Both the position numbers and the translations under genes were made by a program. A stretch of 64,000 nt of DNA from JAUILH01 sp964230215 (GTDB lineage: Bacteria; Bacteroidota; Bacteroidia; Flavobacteriales_D; JAUILH01), in the NCBI GenBank assembly GCA_964230215.1, contig CAXRGQ010000011.1:62001-126000 (forward strand), written 5' to 3'. The notes beneath the pieces were generated by a model, which was given only the letters and a program-made list of their open reading frames with translations, ran no database searches and was not told the DNA's origin. This document shows, in pieces, positions 26,780 to 34,325 of this stretch (position 1 is the stretch's first letter; each line of letters begins with the position of its first letter).

Positions 26780-27583
26780 ATGAGCGACTTATTCACCATT
26801 GACAATTTTTTAACCTTGCTAATGCTTGTTGTATTGCAGGCTGTATTGGGATTTGACAATCTATTGTACATCTCTCTTGAGTCAAAAAAGGCTCCACTTG
26901 AAGACCAGTCAAAGGTTAGAAAACTTGGAATTGGACTAGCCATAGTATTGCGCTTAGGGCTTCTGTTTTTGTTGATGGAACTTATTAAGTTTTTTCAGGA
27001 CCCAGTACTAAACATAGATGTAGATGGTGTTATCACAGGACATTTTAATATTCACAGTTTAATCGTTTTGGTCGGTGGTATATTCATTATGTACACCGCT
27101 GTAAAAGAGATTTGGCACATGATTTCGCCCACAACGCATGATGACGAAGGGCCAAAAACAAAATCGACTGCTTCAGTAATATTCTGGATTGTGCTAATGA
27201 ATCTAGTTTTCAGTTTTGACTCTATCTTAAGTGCAATGGCATTAAGCGATGAATTTTGGGTAATGGCCACGGCTATTGTTATATCTGGAATACTTATGAT
27301 TACGCTGGCAGACGGTGTTTCCAATTTCTTGAAAAAGAATAGAATGTATGAAGTCTTAGGCTTGTTTATCCTATTAATTGTGGGAGTGATGTTGCTCACT
27401 GATGGAGGTCATCTTGCTCACTTATATCTATTCGATAGCGAAATAACCAAGATGAATACAACTACTTTTTACTTTGTTATCGTTGTATTAGTATTGGTTG
27501 ACATTGTTCAAGGTAGATATAAAAAGAAGCTAATCGCAGAAAGAGAGCGTGCTGAGAAAGAGTTGGGTAAAAAGGATGATTAA
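26780..27583 (+). CDS. TerC family integral membrane protein
   Basis: 267 residues from the ATG at 26780; a TTG at 26762 lies inside the promoter box and is rejected. About seven membrane helices carry the TerC hallmarks QAVLGFDNLLYISLESKK in the first helix pair and LMNLVFSFDSILSAMAL in the middle, whose acidic residues are thought to handle metal ions. TerC proteins are linked to tellurite resistance and to metallation of exported proteins by Mn2+. The C-terminal tail is charged. Its stop shares 4 nt (TTAA) with the convergent adenosine deaminase. Confidence 0.93.
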   Translation: MSDLFTIDNFLTLLMLVVLQAVLGFDNLLYISLESKKAPLEDQSKVRKLGIGLAIVLRLGLLFLLMELIKFFQDPVLNIDVDGVITGHFNIHSLIVLVGGIFIMYTAVKEIWHMISPTTHDDEGPKTKSTASVIFWIVLMNLVFSFDSILSAMALSDEFWVMATAIVISGILMITLADGVSNFLKKNRMYEVLGLFILLIVGVMLLTDGGHLAHLYLFDSEITKMNTTTFYFVIVVLVLVDIVQGRYKKKLIAERERAEKELGKKDD

Positions 27584-28614
27584 TTAAGCATCTCATCCAG
27601 TTCTCTATTAACTTTAATCAATACCTTTCTTTTTTCCTCGTAGGGCACAAATAAGCCCTTAAAGCTGTTAATTATTAGAGTTTTAATGTCTTTATTATTT
27701 AGATTGAAGGTATTGTAAACAGTATAAAACTCTTTGCTTAAGCTTGTGTCAGAGATAAGTCGATTATCTGTATTTAAAGTCACACGCAATCCGCGGTCTA
27801 AATAGTCTTTTACTGGATGTTTTTCTAGGGATTCGACACACTTAGTTTGTACATTACAATTTACGCACATTTCAAGGCAAATCCTGTGATCATTTACAAA
27901 ATGCAATAAGTCCATATCCTCGAAAAGTCTGGTCCCATGCCCTATTCTATTTGCTCTGGTATAATGTACAGCTTGATGAATGGATTCGGCCCCATACGCC
28001 TCTCCCGCATGCACAGTTGTATTAACATTATTATTTATTATATGGAAAAATGCTTCTTTGTGATCCTTAGCTGGATAGTTCTCTTCGGGGCCTGCTAAGT
28101 CATAGGCTACCACACCTGAATTCTTGTACTTTACTGCCAATTTAGCCAATTCATAGCTTACATCAGGTGTCATACTCCTAATGCCGCAGACAATAATGCC
28201 CATCTTTATGGGAAAGGCGTTTTCAGCCTTGTTTTTCCCCTCAATTACAGCTTCAATTACATCCTCTAAGCTTAGTCCTTCTTGTGTGTGGAGCACAGGA
28301 GAAAAACGCATTTCTAGATACCATATATTTTCTGCACTAGCGTCTTCGCCCAGTTCGTAGGTTGCTCTGGACAAGGCTTCCTTTGTCTGAAGTACTTTAT
28401 TAGTGACATGGAAGGCTTTTAAGTAGTCTTCTAATGATTCGCAGTCATCCCCAACTGCCAAGTAATTTTTCAATGCTACTGGCTCGTCGTATGGCAAGTC
28501 AACATGATTAGTTTTGGCTAAATCAATAATGGTCTCCGGTCTTAAACTGCCGTCCAAATGACAATGCAATTCCGCTTTTGGCAAGTCTTGAAAGAATTTT
28601 AAATCATAGCTCAT
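27580..28614 (-). CDS. add: Adenosine deaminase
   Basis: A zinc hydrolase converting (deoxy)adenosine to (deoxy)inosine in purine salvage. The 344 residues show the metal pair H17/H19 in LPKAELHCHLDGSL, TTVHAGEAYGAES, NRIGHGTRL and the C-terminal metal Asp in LNTDN; family members usually have NTDDP here, so the substitution of the second Asp by Asn is mildly unusual. CVNCNVQTKCVESLEKHP matches the usual CPxSN block only loosely, which leaves a related adenine or amidohydrolase activity possible. A -7 box ends 4 nt before the ATG. Confidence 0.9.
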   Translation of the reverse strand: MSYDLKFFQDLPKAELHCHLDGSLRPETIIDLAKTNHVDLPYDEPVALKNYLAVGDDCESLEDYLKAFHVTNKVLQTKEALSRATYELGEDASAENIWYLEMRFSPVLHTQEGLSLEDVIEAVIEGKNKAENAFPIKMGIIVCGIRSMTPDVSYELAKLAVKYKNSGVVAYDLAGPEENYPAKDHKEAFFHIINNNVNTTVHAGEAYGAESIHQAVHYTRANRIGHGTRLFEDMDLLHFVNDHRICLEMCVNCNVQTKCVESLEKHPVKDYLDRGLRVTLNTDNRLISDTSLSKEFYTVYNTFNLNNKDIKTLIINSFKGLFVPYEEKRKVLIKVNRELDEMLN

Positions 28615-28618
28615 AATG

Positions 28619-28626
28619 CAAAGATA
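28619..28626 (-). promoter_or_regulatory. -7 box for the adenosine deaminase gene
   Basis: TATCTTTG on the minus strand, 4 nt from the ATG at 28614, predicting a leaderless mRNA. Confidence 0.45.
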
Positions 28627-28726
28627 CTATTGAATATAAGCATATGCATTGTTTGTAAATAATAATCTTTAAACACTGAAATAGTGATAATTATAGGTGA
28701 CTAAGTAAATATTTTGATTAATATAC

Positions 28727-28757
28727 TTGACAGTCTGCATTTAAAATAGTATACTAT
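28727..28757 (+). promoter_or_regulatory. Sigma70-like promoter overlapped by a perfect 12-bp palindrome
   Basis: TTGACA (28727-28732), a 17-nt spacer, then TATACT (28750-28755): close to the E. coli consensus and unlike the TAnnTTTG boxes elsewhere in this window. ATAGTATACTAT (28746-28757) is a perfect palindrome covering the -10, as an operator would. The predicted start of transcription lies at or next to the ATG at 28763. Confidence 0.5.
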
Positions 28758-28762
28758 AGTGT

Positions 28763-28960
28763 ATGACAGTTAAAAACAGAGAGATTAAAAGAAAAGAAAA
28801 CGTAAAAACATCAACAAATGACTTTAGGTCTAAAACCGAATGGGCGGCAAGACTACTAGGCCACGGTAAGCACCCATATTTATATGATAAAAGTCCCCCA
28901 TCCAAATCCTCTGTTAACTCCTCTGCTGAGGCTATTAGTGGAAAGCAGAAAAAAGCCTAG
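28763..28960 (+). CDS. Small basic ORF of unknown function
   Basis: 65 codons beginning MTVKNREIKRKENVK and ending SGKQKKA: rich in Lys, Arg and Ser, with no membrane segment or signal. TEWAARLLGHGKHPYLYDK in the middle is the only part that looks folded. No family is recognised. It starts 7 nt after the -10 of the sigma70-like promoter and ends 25 nt before mscS, so it could be a real first gene of an mscS-dps unit; equally, the transcript could serve only as an mscS leader. Confidence 0.45.
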   Translation: MTVKNREIKRKENVKTSTNDFRSKTEWAARLLGHGKHPYLYDKSPPSKSSVNSSAEAISGKQKKA

Positions 28961-28985
28961 TTAGTAATCATATAAATTCAAACAC

Positions 28986-29831
28986 ATGTTAATTTCATTG
29001 ACGCCCTTAATCAATAAGGTTGAAGGGTGGTTGGATACATTGTATCAGTACCTCCCAAATATTGTTATGGCTATTTTGGCTTTAATACTGATGTATTTTG
29101 TCGCCAAACTGGTCAGAAAAAGTTTAATCAAACTCTTGGATAAAACCTACCACAACCAAGAGTTATCTGCGATAATAGCGAAAGTTATTTACGTAATTAT
29201 CATAGGTTTAGGTTTAATGTGGGCCTTATCGATCCTAAATCTAAACAAAACGGTTACTTCATTACTTGCCGGTGCGGGTATTGTTGGTTTAGCATTGAGT
29301 TTCGCCTTCCAAGATCTCGCGACAAATTTTGTTTCTGGATTCATGATGGCCGCCAAACGACCATTTGAAATTGGTGACGTTATTGAGGTGGACGGCTACA
29401 TAGGTGAAGTCTTAGCGATTAATTTAAGGTCAACTCAAATTATGACGTTTGATGGGAATGAGGTTATAATTCCGAATAAGACCTTATTTCAGAATGCATT
29501 AACCAATTATTACAAAACCAAAACTAGGCGTGTTGACCTGGAAGTTGGTGTGGCTTATGACAGTGACTTGGACTTAGTAGAGCGTACATGTTTAAACGCC
29601 GTTGAGCTAATGGAAAAGCGAGTCAAAGAGTCCGAGTCACGTGTAATCTTTACGGAGTTCGCAGACAGCTCGATCAACCTACAAGTGCAATACTGGGTGG
29701 AGTACGATACCTACATTCAGTATTTAGAAGGCATAAGTGATGGTGTAAGAACCATAAAGAAAGCTTTTGATAAAGAAGGTATCAATATCCCATTCCCTAT
29801 TCGAACAATCGAATACAAGGAAAAGAAGTAG
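28986..29831 (+). CDS. mscS: Small-conductance mechanosensitive channel (MscS type)
   Basis: A homoheptameric inner-membrane channel that opens under membrane tension after hypo-osmotic shock. The 281 residues, close to E. coli MscS, contain three TM segments, the pore-lining TM3 with Gly/Ala packing (TSLLAGAGIVGLALSFAFQD), the NFVSGF kink region, then the beta domain starting KRPFEIGDVIEVDGYIGEV and an alpha/beta C-terminal cage. dps follows after 27 nt, so a stress operon is plausible. Confidence 0.95.
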   Translation: MLISLTPLINKVEGWLDTLYQYLPNIVMAILALILMYFVAKLVRKSLIKLLDKTYHNQELSAIIAKVIYVIIIGLGLMWALSILNLNKTVTSLLAGAGIVGLALSFAFQDLATNFVSGFMMAAKRPFEIGDVIEVDGYIGEVLAINLRSTQIMTFDGNEVIIPNKTLFQNALTNYYKTKTRRVDLEVGVAYDSDLDLVERTCLNAVELMEKRVKESESRVIFTEFADSSINLQVQYWVEYDTYIQYLEGISDGVRTIKKAFDKEGINIPFPIRTIEYKEKK

Positions 29832-29858
29832 AATTATTAATCATTTAAAAAAGAAATT

Positions 29859-30386
29859 ATGGACAAAGTAGAAGAAAAAGTACAGTTTAAAGCATATAAA
29901 AAACTTGGTTTCTCAGCCTTAGAAATGGCAGAAATCGTAAATAATCTAAACATAGTGCTCGCAAATATGCAAGTGCACAAACAAAAGCTTCAGCAATATC
30001 ACTGGAACGTGAAAGGTGGAGATTTTTTCGAACTACATGAGTTATTTGAAAACCAATACAATGACGTAGCCAAAACTGTGGATGATGTCGCTGAGCGCAT
30101 AAGAGTGTTTGGTAAGTACCCTATTGGAACGCTTGAAGAATATCTAAAACTGTCAGAAATCAAGGCTTCCAGAAAGGAGAAAAGTAGTGTTGAAATGGTT
30201 CGAGATATACTCTCTGATTATGATGTTATATTATCAACGCTCGTGGATACACTAAATGCCTCAAGTAAACTGGGTGATGCCGGAACAACACATCTTATGA
30301 ATACACTAATTCTTGATTTAGAGAAAAAACATTGGATGATGACCTCTTGGTTAATGCAAGATATTCCAATGAACAATCTGTCATAG
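29859..30386 (+). CDS. dps: Dps family ferritin-like DNA/iron protection protein
   Basis: 175 residues forming the four-helix Dps fold; twelve subunits oxidise and store iron with peroxide. The ferroxidase ligands fit family spacing exactly: His48 (QYHWNVKG), His60 and Glu64 (ELHELFE), Asp75 and Glu79 (DDVAERI), with Glu in place of the more common Asp at position 64. The N-terminus is lysine-rich, which in some members binds DNA. Position after mscS suggests stress-related co-expression. Confidence 0.95.
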   Translation: MDKVEEKVQFKAYKKLGFSALEMAEIVNNLNIVLANMQVHKQKLQQYHWNVKGGDFFELHELFENQYNDVAKTVDDVAERIRVFGKYPIGTLEEYLKLSEIKASRKEKSSVEMVRDILSDYDVILSTLVDTLNASSKLGDAGTTHLMNTLILDLEKKHWMMTSWLMQDIPMNNLS

Positions 30387-30388
30387 AC

Positions 30389-31804
30389 TTAGAATTCAAC
30401 GCCTATTAGGCAGATATCATCTAATTGCTCTAGTTCTCCGCGCCAATTGTCATGTGCGGTAACTAGGGCATTTTTTAGTTTCGGGAAATCGGATGTATAA
30501 TGATCGCTCAATAGTTTCTTAAGATTACTGTATTTGAACTTCTTCCCTTTAGGTCCTCCAAATTGATCCGCATATCCATCCGAGAATACAAATAGTTTAT
30601 CGTTTGGCTTAAGGTCAAGCTCCCAGTTTCTAAACTCAAAGTCTTTAGAGTAACGCCCAATAGAGTTTTTGTCTCCAATTAATTCTATTAGATGACAATG
30701 CTCGTATTCCTTCAATCTTACGTTGTTGTCAGCAATCTCTTCTGAATATAAGGCATTTGATTCATCAATAAACTTATTATCACGAAGAATGTATAATGGA
30801 TTATAGGCCCCTGCGAACTCAATTTTATTTAGTGATTTATGATAGACGCAAAGTGCGAGATCCATGCCGTCATTCACTCTTTTTTTACTTTTTCTAAAGC
30901 TAGAATTAAACAATTCAGATACATTTCTGAGGATTTCTGATGGCTTGTTAATTTTAAATTCTTTAACCGAACGGTTGAGGGCGTTGGCACCAAGTACACT
31001 CACCATCGCGCCAGGCACTCCATGTCCGGTGCAATCAGCTGCCGTAAAAAATAGCTTATCTCCTTCATCATGAATCCAATAGAAGTCTCCACTCACAATA
31101 TCCTTTGGTCTAAAGAATAGCAAATGAGAGTTAAAGACATCTTCCATATCTTCATCTGAAGGAAAAATGGCTGTCTGAATATGCTTGGCGTAAGTAATTG
31201 AATCGGTTAGGTCTTTGTTCCTCTCTTGCAGCAAGTTCTGGTAGTAATCCCTTTGCTTAACAAAATACTCAAGTAAGAAATAGCTGATGAATCCAATTAC
31301 GACAATGTTCATAACAAAGAACATCACCTGAAACTGGTGCTCAATTGTATACTGGGTTAACACCCCACTTAATTCCATTATACCACTGATAACAACAACC
31401 GCTGCAAATACGTAAAGTACAATTCTCGAAACGGATTGTTTATCAAACATTAATGCTCCCAATGGCGCTAAAAATGAGGCGAGCACTACTCCACTGGCGG
31501 CTGAAAAACTTCCCAAACTCAAATGGACACTCATTGGTAATAAGAGTATTAATATTAGCTGAGTAAGTCTAAATACATTGTATTTCTTAGAAAGATAAAA
31601 TTGGAATAAGTTAATGCTTGAGAGTACTACGTAGGATAATACCGCAATTCCCCCCAATTCTAACCCGAGTATTAGGTACAACACGCCCCATATCGCTCCA
31701 AATAATGCGGTAAGCAGCACAATTCGAACAAGAATCTTTCTACGAATTCTTTCTTCGTTGTCCAGACTTTTTAGGTCAAATATGTGTTCTAAATCAAGCC
31801 CCAA
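30389..31804 (-). CDS. Membrane-bound SpoIIE-type PP2C phosphatase
   Basis: 471 residues. An N-terminal membrane module of about six helices (roughly 25-190) is followed by a short coiled coil (DYYQNLLQERNKDLTDS) and a SpoIIE/PP2C phosphatase domain from about 205: ITYAKHIQTAIFP, FFRPKDIVSGDFYW, AADCTGHGVPGAMVS with metal Asp, and FVFSDGYADQFGG. Such phosphatases usually dephosphorylate anti-sigma-antagonist (STAS) proteins in partner switching. The start overlaps the end of the upstream membrane protein gene by 11 nt, so it is the third gene of an operon with the putative cyclase and FAD oxidoreductase. Confidence 0.88.
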   Translation of the reverse strand: MGLDLEHIFDLKSLDNEERIRRKILVRIVLLTALFGAIWGVLYLILGLELGGIAVLSYVVLSSINLFQFYLSKKYNVFRLTQLILILLLPMSVHLSLGSFSAASGVVLASFLAPLGALMFDKQSVSRIVLYVFAAVVVISGIMELSGVLTQYTIEHQFQVMFFVMNIVVIGFISYFLLEYFVKQRDYYQNLLQERNKDLTDSITYAKHIQTAIFPSDEDMEDVFNSHLLFFRPKDIVSGDFYWIHDEGDKLFFTAADCTGHGVPGAMVSVLGANALNRSVKEFKINKPSEILRNVSELFNSSFRKSKKRVNDGMDLALCVYHKSLNKIEFAGAYNPLYILRDNKFIDESNALYSEEIADNNVRLKEYEHCHLIELIGDKNSIGRYSKDFEFRNWELDLKPNDKLFVFSDGYADQFGGPKGKKFKYSNLKKLLSDHYTSDFPKLKNALVTAHDNWRGELEQLDDICLIGVEF

Positions 31805-32462
31805 GCTTTTTCCTTTTTACCGAAAACAAGTAGATGTACCAAGCGTCCAATACGGTAGTTATAGCGCAAAGCACTAATAGCCAACTGTGATCAGGGAATT
31901 TTAAAAAGCAGAAAATTGTAATTAAAAATGTCCCTACTCCTTTAAACCAACCTCCAAGATAGGAAAATCCATTCAGGCTATTCATTCTAAGCAGCAAAAT
32001 TGGATACAGAGCAGACATCATAACATTCAATATGTAGCCCGAATTTGCTCCCATGTGTGTGATAGGTGCATCATATATATCAATGTAATAATATAGACAT
32101 GCAAACCAAGCAGCTAGACATAAGGCAACAATAAGGTGATAATGTTTCTTAATCTCTTCCAAGCTTGTCTGTTTCCATCCATATTTAAATAGACCAAATA
32201 CTATGTAGCAATCTAAGAAGAACCAAATTCGATACCCCCAAACATACAGTTCGCCCATATCCGTTGTAAAAACAAAACTCCAGAGAAATTCCCAACTGAA
32301 ATTGGCACACACTGCTACAATCGGTATCTCAATAAATTTAAATTTCCGAATGTTCTTAATGACAATTATGTAGGTGAATACCCATAATAATGCACCAGTC
32401 GCAAATAACACATGCTCAAGTGGCGTATAGTCTTTCAGGTTTATTATGTGCTCCCAGCTCAT
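31794..32462 (-). CDS. Polytopic membrane protein resembling PaxB-type terpene cyclases
   Basis: 222 residues and about seven predicted TM helices. Two acidic residues stand in otherwise hydrophobic helices: Glu58 in CANFSWEFLWSF and Asp206 in TTVLDAWYIYLF. Integral-membrane terpene cyclases of the PaxB/AtmB group need a Glu in an N-x-x-WE motif near residue 60 and an Asp near the last helix, so position, context and length (about 220-240) all match. GYILNVMMSALYP is a further conserved-looking stretch. It overlaps the FAD oxidoreductase by 1 nt, which would suit an isoprenoid pathway. The assignment is by motif resemblance only; a carotenoid- or lipid-related membrane protein of another kind remains possible. 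Confidence 0.55.
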   Translation of the reverse strand: MSWEHIINLKDYTPLEHVLFATGALLWVFTYIIVIKNIRKFKFIEIPIVAVCANFSWEFLWSFVFTTDMGELYVWGYRIWFFLDCYIVFGLFKYGWKQTSLEEIKKHYHLIVALCLAAWFACLYYYIDIYDAPITHMGANSGYILNVMMSALYPILLLRMNSLNGFSYLGGWFKGVGTFLITIFCFLKFPDHSWLLVLCAITTVLDAWYIYLFSVKRKKLGA

Positions 32463-34297
32463 TAGAATAAGTTTTTAAAGAAGTAAACAATGCGCAACCA
32501 TAATCTTCTAAAGAAAGGAACATCACTGCTCCAAGGCATGCCCTTTTCAAATCGTTTCTTATCCATCCAACGCCAGAATCCTAAGATATCTGGTTCATGT
32601 AGATCCCAAATTTTACAATAACTCGCACCAGACTCATCGTTTTCAAGAATGCTATTTACAGCTCTTCGTGCTGCTTCATTAGCCCCTTCCATTGTAGCTA
32701 AATCGGTGTTTGTCTGAATATAATCGGCAGCCAAGTATAAATTATTGATGCGTGTATGCGCTTCAGGGCGTAGATGCCACGTGTTAATTTTGTTTACTAG
32801 CAGTGGCTCAAGGTTTGAGTTTTCACTTGGTCGATCTGTATCGGGTGTAACAATATCTGGGTCGATAAACCATGTTACTAAATCGCTATCTTCAAGAATT
32901 ACTTTGCCTTGAACATTTAAGCTCTTTTTTAGCTGAGCCCATACATCCTGCATGATTTCTTCTCTTGTACACTCGTGAGCTTGTTTCAATTTCCCATTGT
33001 GTTCAACAATTCCATTTTGATACCAGTCGCTGATATCTACCGACAGAATCCCCTTAACCTCTCCATTGCCATATTGTTCAATGGGGAAACCATTCCAAAA
33101 CTGAATCTGAGAAATACTGGTTAATGCCCACGGTGTGTCCACGTAAATCGAGTGCCCATGGTCAATTGGAATGTTCTTTTTTAAATAGAATTGCATTCCA
33201 TTCATCCACGCTACATCTGGCGCTAATTGTTTGATTGATGCCAAAGTAGAATCAGCTTTAAGCATGTCCGCGTTCAGCTTTTTAGCCATAACTTCAACTG
33301 GAAGAGCACATATATAGCTGTCTCCAGTTATTGTTTCACTATCTCCATGCTCTGTTATAGTACCATTTTCACCTCTCAATACTTTCCGAACATTAACACT
33401 TTCAATCTGCTTTGCGCTCGCGTCACATTTAATAGTATCTAAGTCATAATTCAAATGATATTCGAAGGTAGAGCTGTATTCTTTGTTCAGATACTTTAAC
33501 CAAGGGTCAATCCAAGCATCATTAGTTGGTGCATTCAATACTCTATCAGTACTCGCACCTGGACTCATCATGTCAAACATTAACTGTAACAGGATATCTC
33601 CTCCCGTTCGCGTACTTGCATATTTGGGTTGTGCTGCTACCAAGGTTCTAGTAAGACCTTCAGCTAATAAGGTTTTGTAGGCATCAGACTTTGAATCAGC
33701 TTCAATATAATCCCACCATCCAATTTTCTCGTATTCAGCCAAGCGTCTCTCCTTGCAGCTAGTCATCAATTGCCATAGCTTTTCCGCAAAGAACTCCGAT
33801 TCGCCTGGCTTAAGTCCATAATCAGATTTAAATATATCGTTAAATATGACCTTTAAATCAGACAGACTCCTAGGGAATCTGGAGGTCATAAGAATTGGGG
33901 CTTCATCGAAACGAGCTACTAATATGCGAGTGGTATCCACTAGGTTGTCGTATACTGTTTTTCCTCCTTCTGTTGGAATTTCTTGAAGTGTTGCAGGTAA
34001 GTGTTTGTAGAAGCGAGGGAAGAATCTAAACCCATGTTCGCCAGGAAGATTTTTTCTTCCATCTGTTCCAGAACCCGGAACTGGTAAACTCCTTGCTTTC
34101 CCACCGGGAATGTTTTTATGTTCGTATACGGTTACTTTGTAGTCTCTTTTGAGAAGTTCGTGTGCAGCACTTAATCCAGCTACGCCTCCTCCTAGTATTA
34201 TTACATGTTTCAAGCTCGTTAGTTTAATTGGTTGCCCACTAATATAGGAAGAAAACTTTGGCACGAAATGGAATAACTTAATATCACCAAGTATCAA
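32462..34297 (-). CDS. FAD-dependent oxidoreductase, phytoene-desaturase/HpnE-like
   Basis: An amine-oxidase/phytoene-desaturase superfamily flavoprotein: the dinucleotide-binding motif VIILGGGVAGLSAAHELLK, then YEHKNIPGGKARS, GEHGFRFFPRFYKHLP, a substrate domain, and the C-terminal FAD motif NLYLAADYIQTNTDLATMEGANEAARRAV. The terminal 50 residues are basic and hydrophobic, suggesting membrane contact. Substrate is probably an isoprenoid (carotenoid, squalene-type or other terpenoid); not determinable here. Both possible starts are TTG: 34297 (611 residues) and 34213 (583 residues, just before the Rossmann strand and more family-like). It overlaps the putative terpene cyclase by 1 nt and diverges from a TPR-SpoIIE gene. 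Confidence 0.85.
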   Translation of the reverse strand: MILGDIKLFHFVPKFSSYISGQPIKLTSLKHVIILGGGVAGLSAAHELLKRDYKVTVYEHKNIPGGKARSLPVPGSGTDGRKNLPGEHGFRFFPRFYKHLPATLQEIPTEGGKTVYDNLVDTTRILVARFDEAPILMTSRFPRSLSDLKVIFNDIFKSDYGLKPGESEFFAEKLWQLMTSCKERRLAEYEKIGWWDYIEADSKSDAYKTLLAEGLTRTLVAAQPKYASTRTGGDILLQLMFDMMSPGASTDRVLNAPTNDAWIDPWLKYLNKEYSSTFEYHLNYDLDTIKCDASAKQIESVNVRKVLRGENGTITEHGDSETITGDSYICALPVEVMAKKLNADMLKADSTLASIKQLAPDVAWMNGMQFYLKKNIPIDHGHSIYVDTPWALTSISQIQFWNGFPIEQYGNGEVKGILSVDISDWYQNGIVEHNGKLKQAHECTREEIMQDVWAQLKKSLNVQGKVILEDSDLVTWFIDPDIVTPDTDRPSENSNLEPLLVNKINTWHLRPEAHTRINNLYLAADYIQTNTDLATMEGANEAARRAVNSILENDESGASYCKIWDLHEPDILGFWRWMDKKRFEKGMPWSSDVPFFRRLWLRIVYFFKNLF

Positions 34298-34311
34298 CTT
34301 AGTTTAATTAC

Positions 34312-34319
34312 TATTTTTG
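34312..34319 (+). promoter_or_regulatory. -7 box for the TPR-SpoIIE gene
   Basis: TATTTTTG, 6 nt before the ATG at 34326; a predicted near-leaderless transcript. It lies in the 28-113 bp divergent region shared with the FAD oxidoreductase. Confidence 0.45.
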
Positions 34320-34325
34320 AATTCG

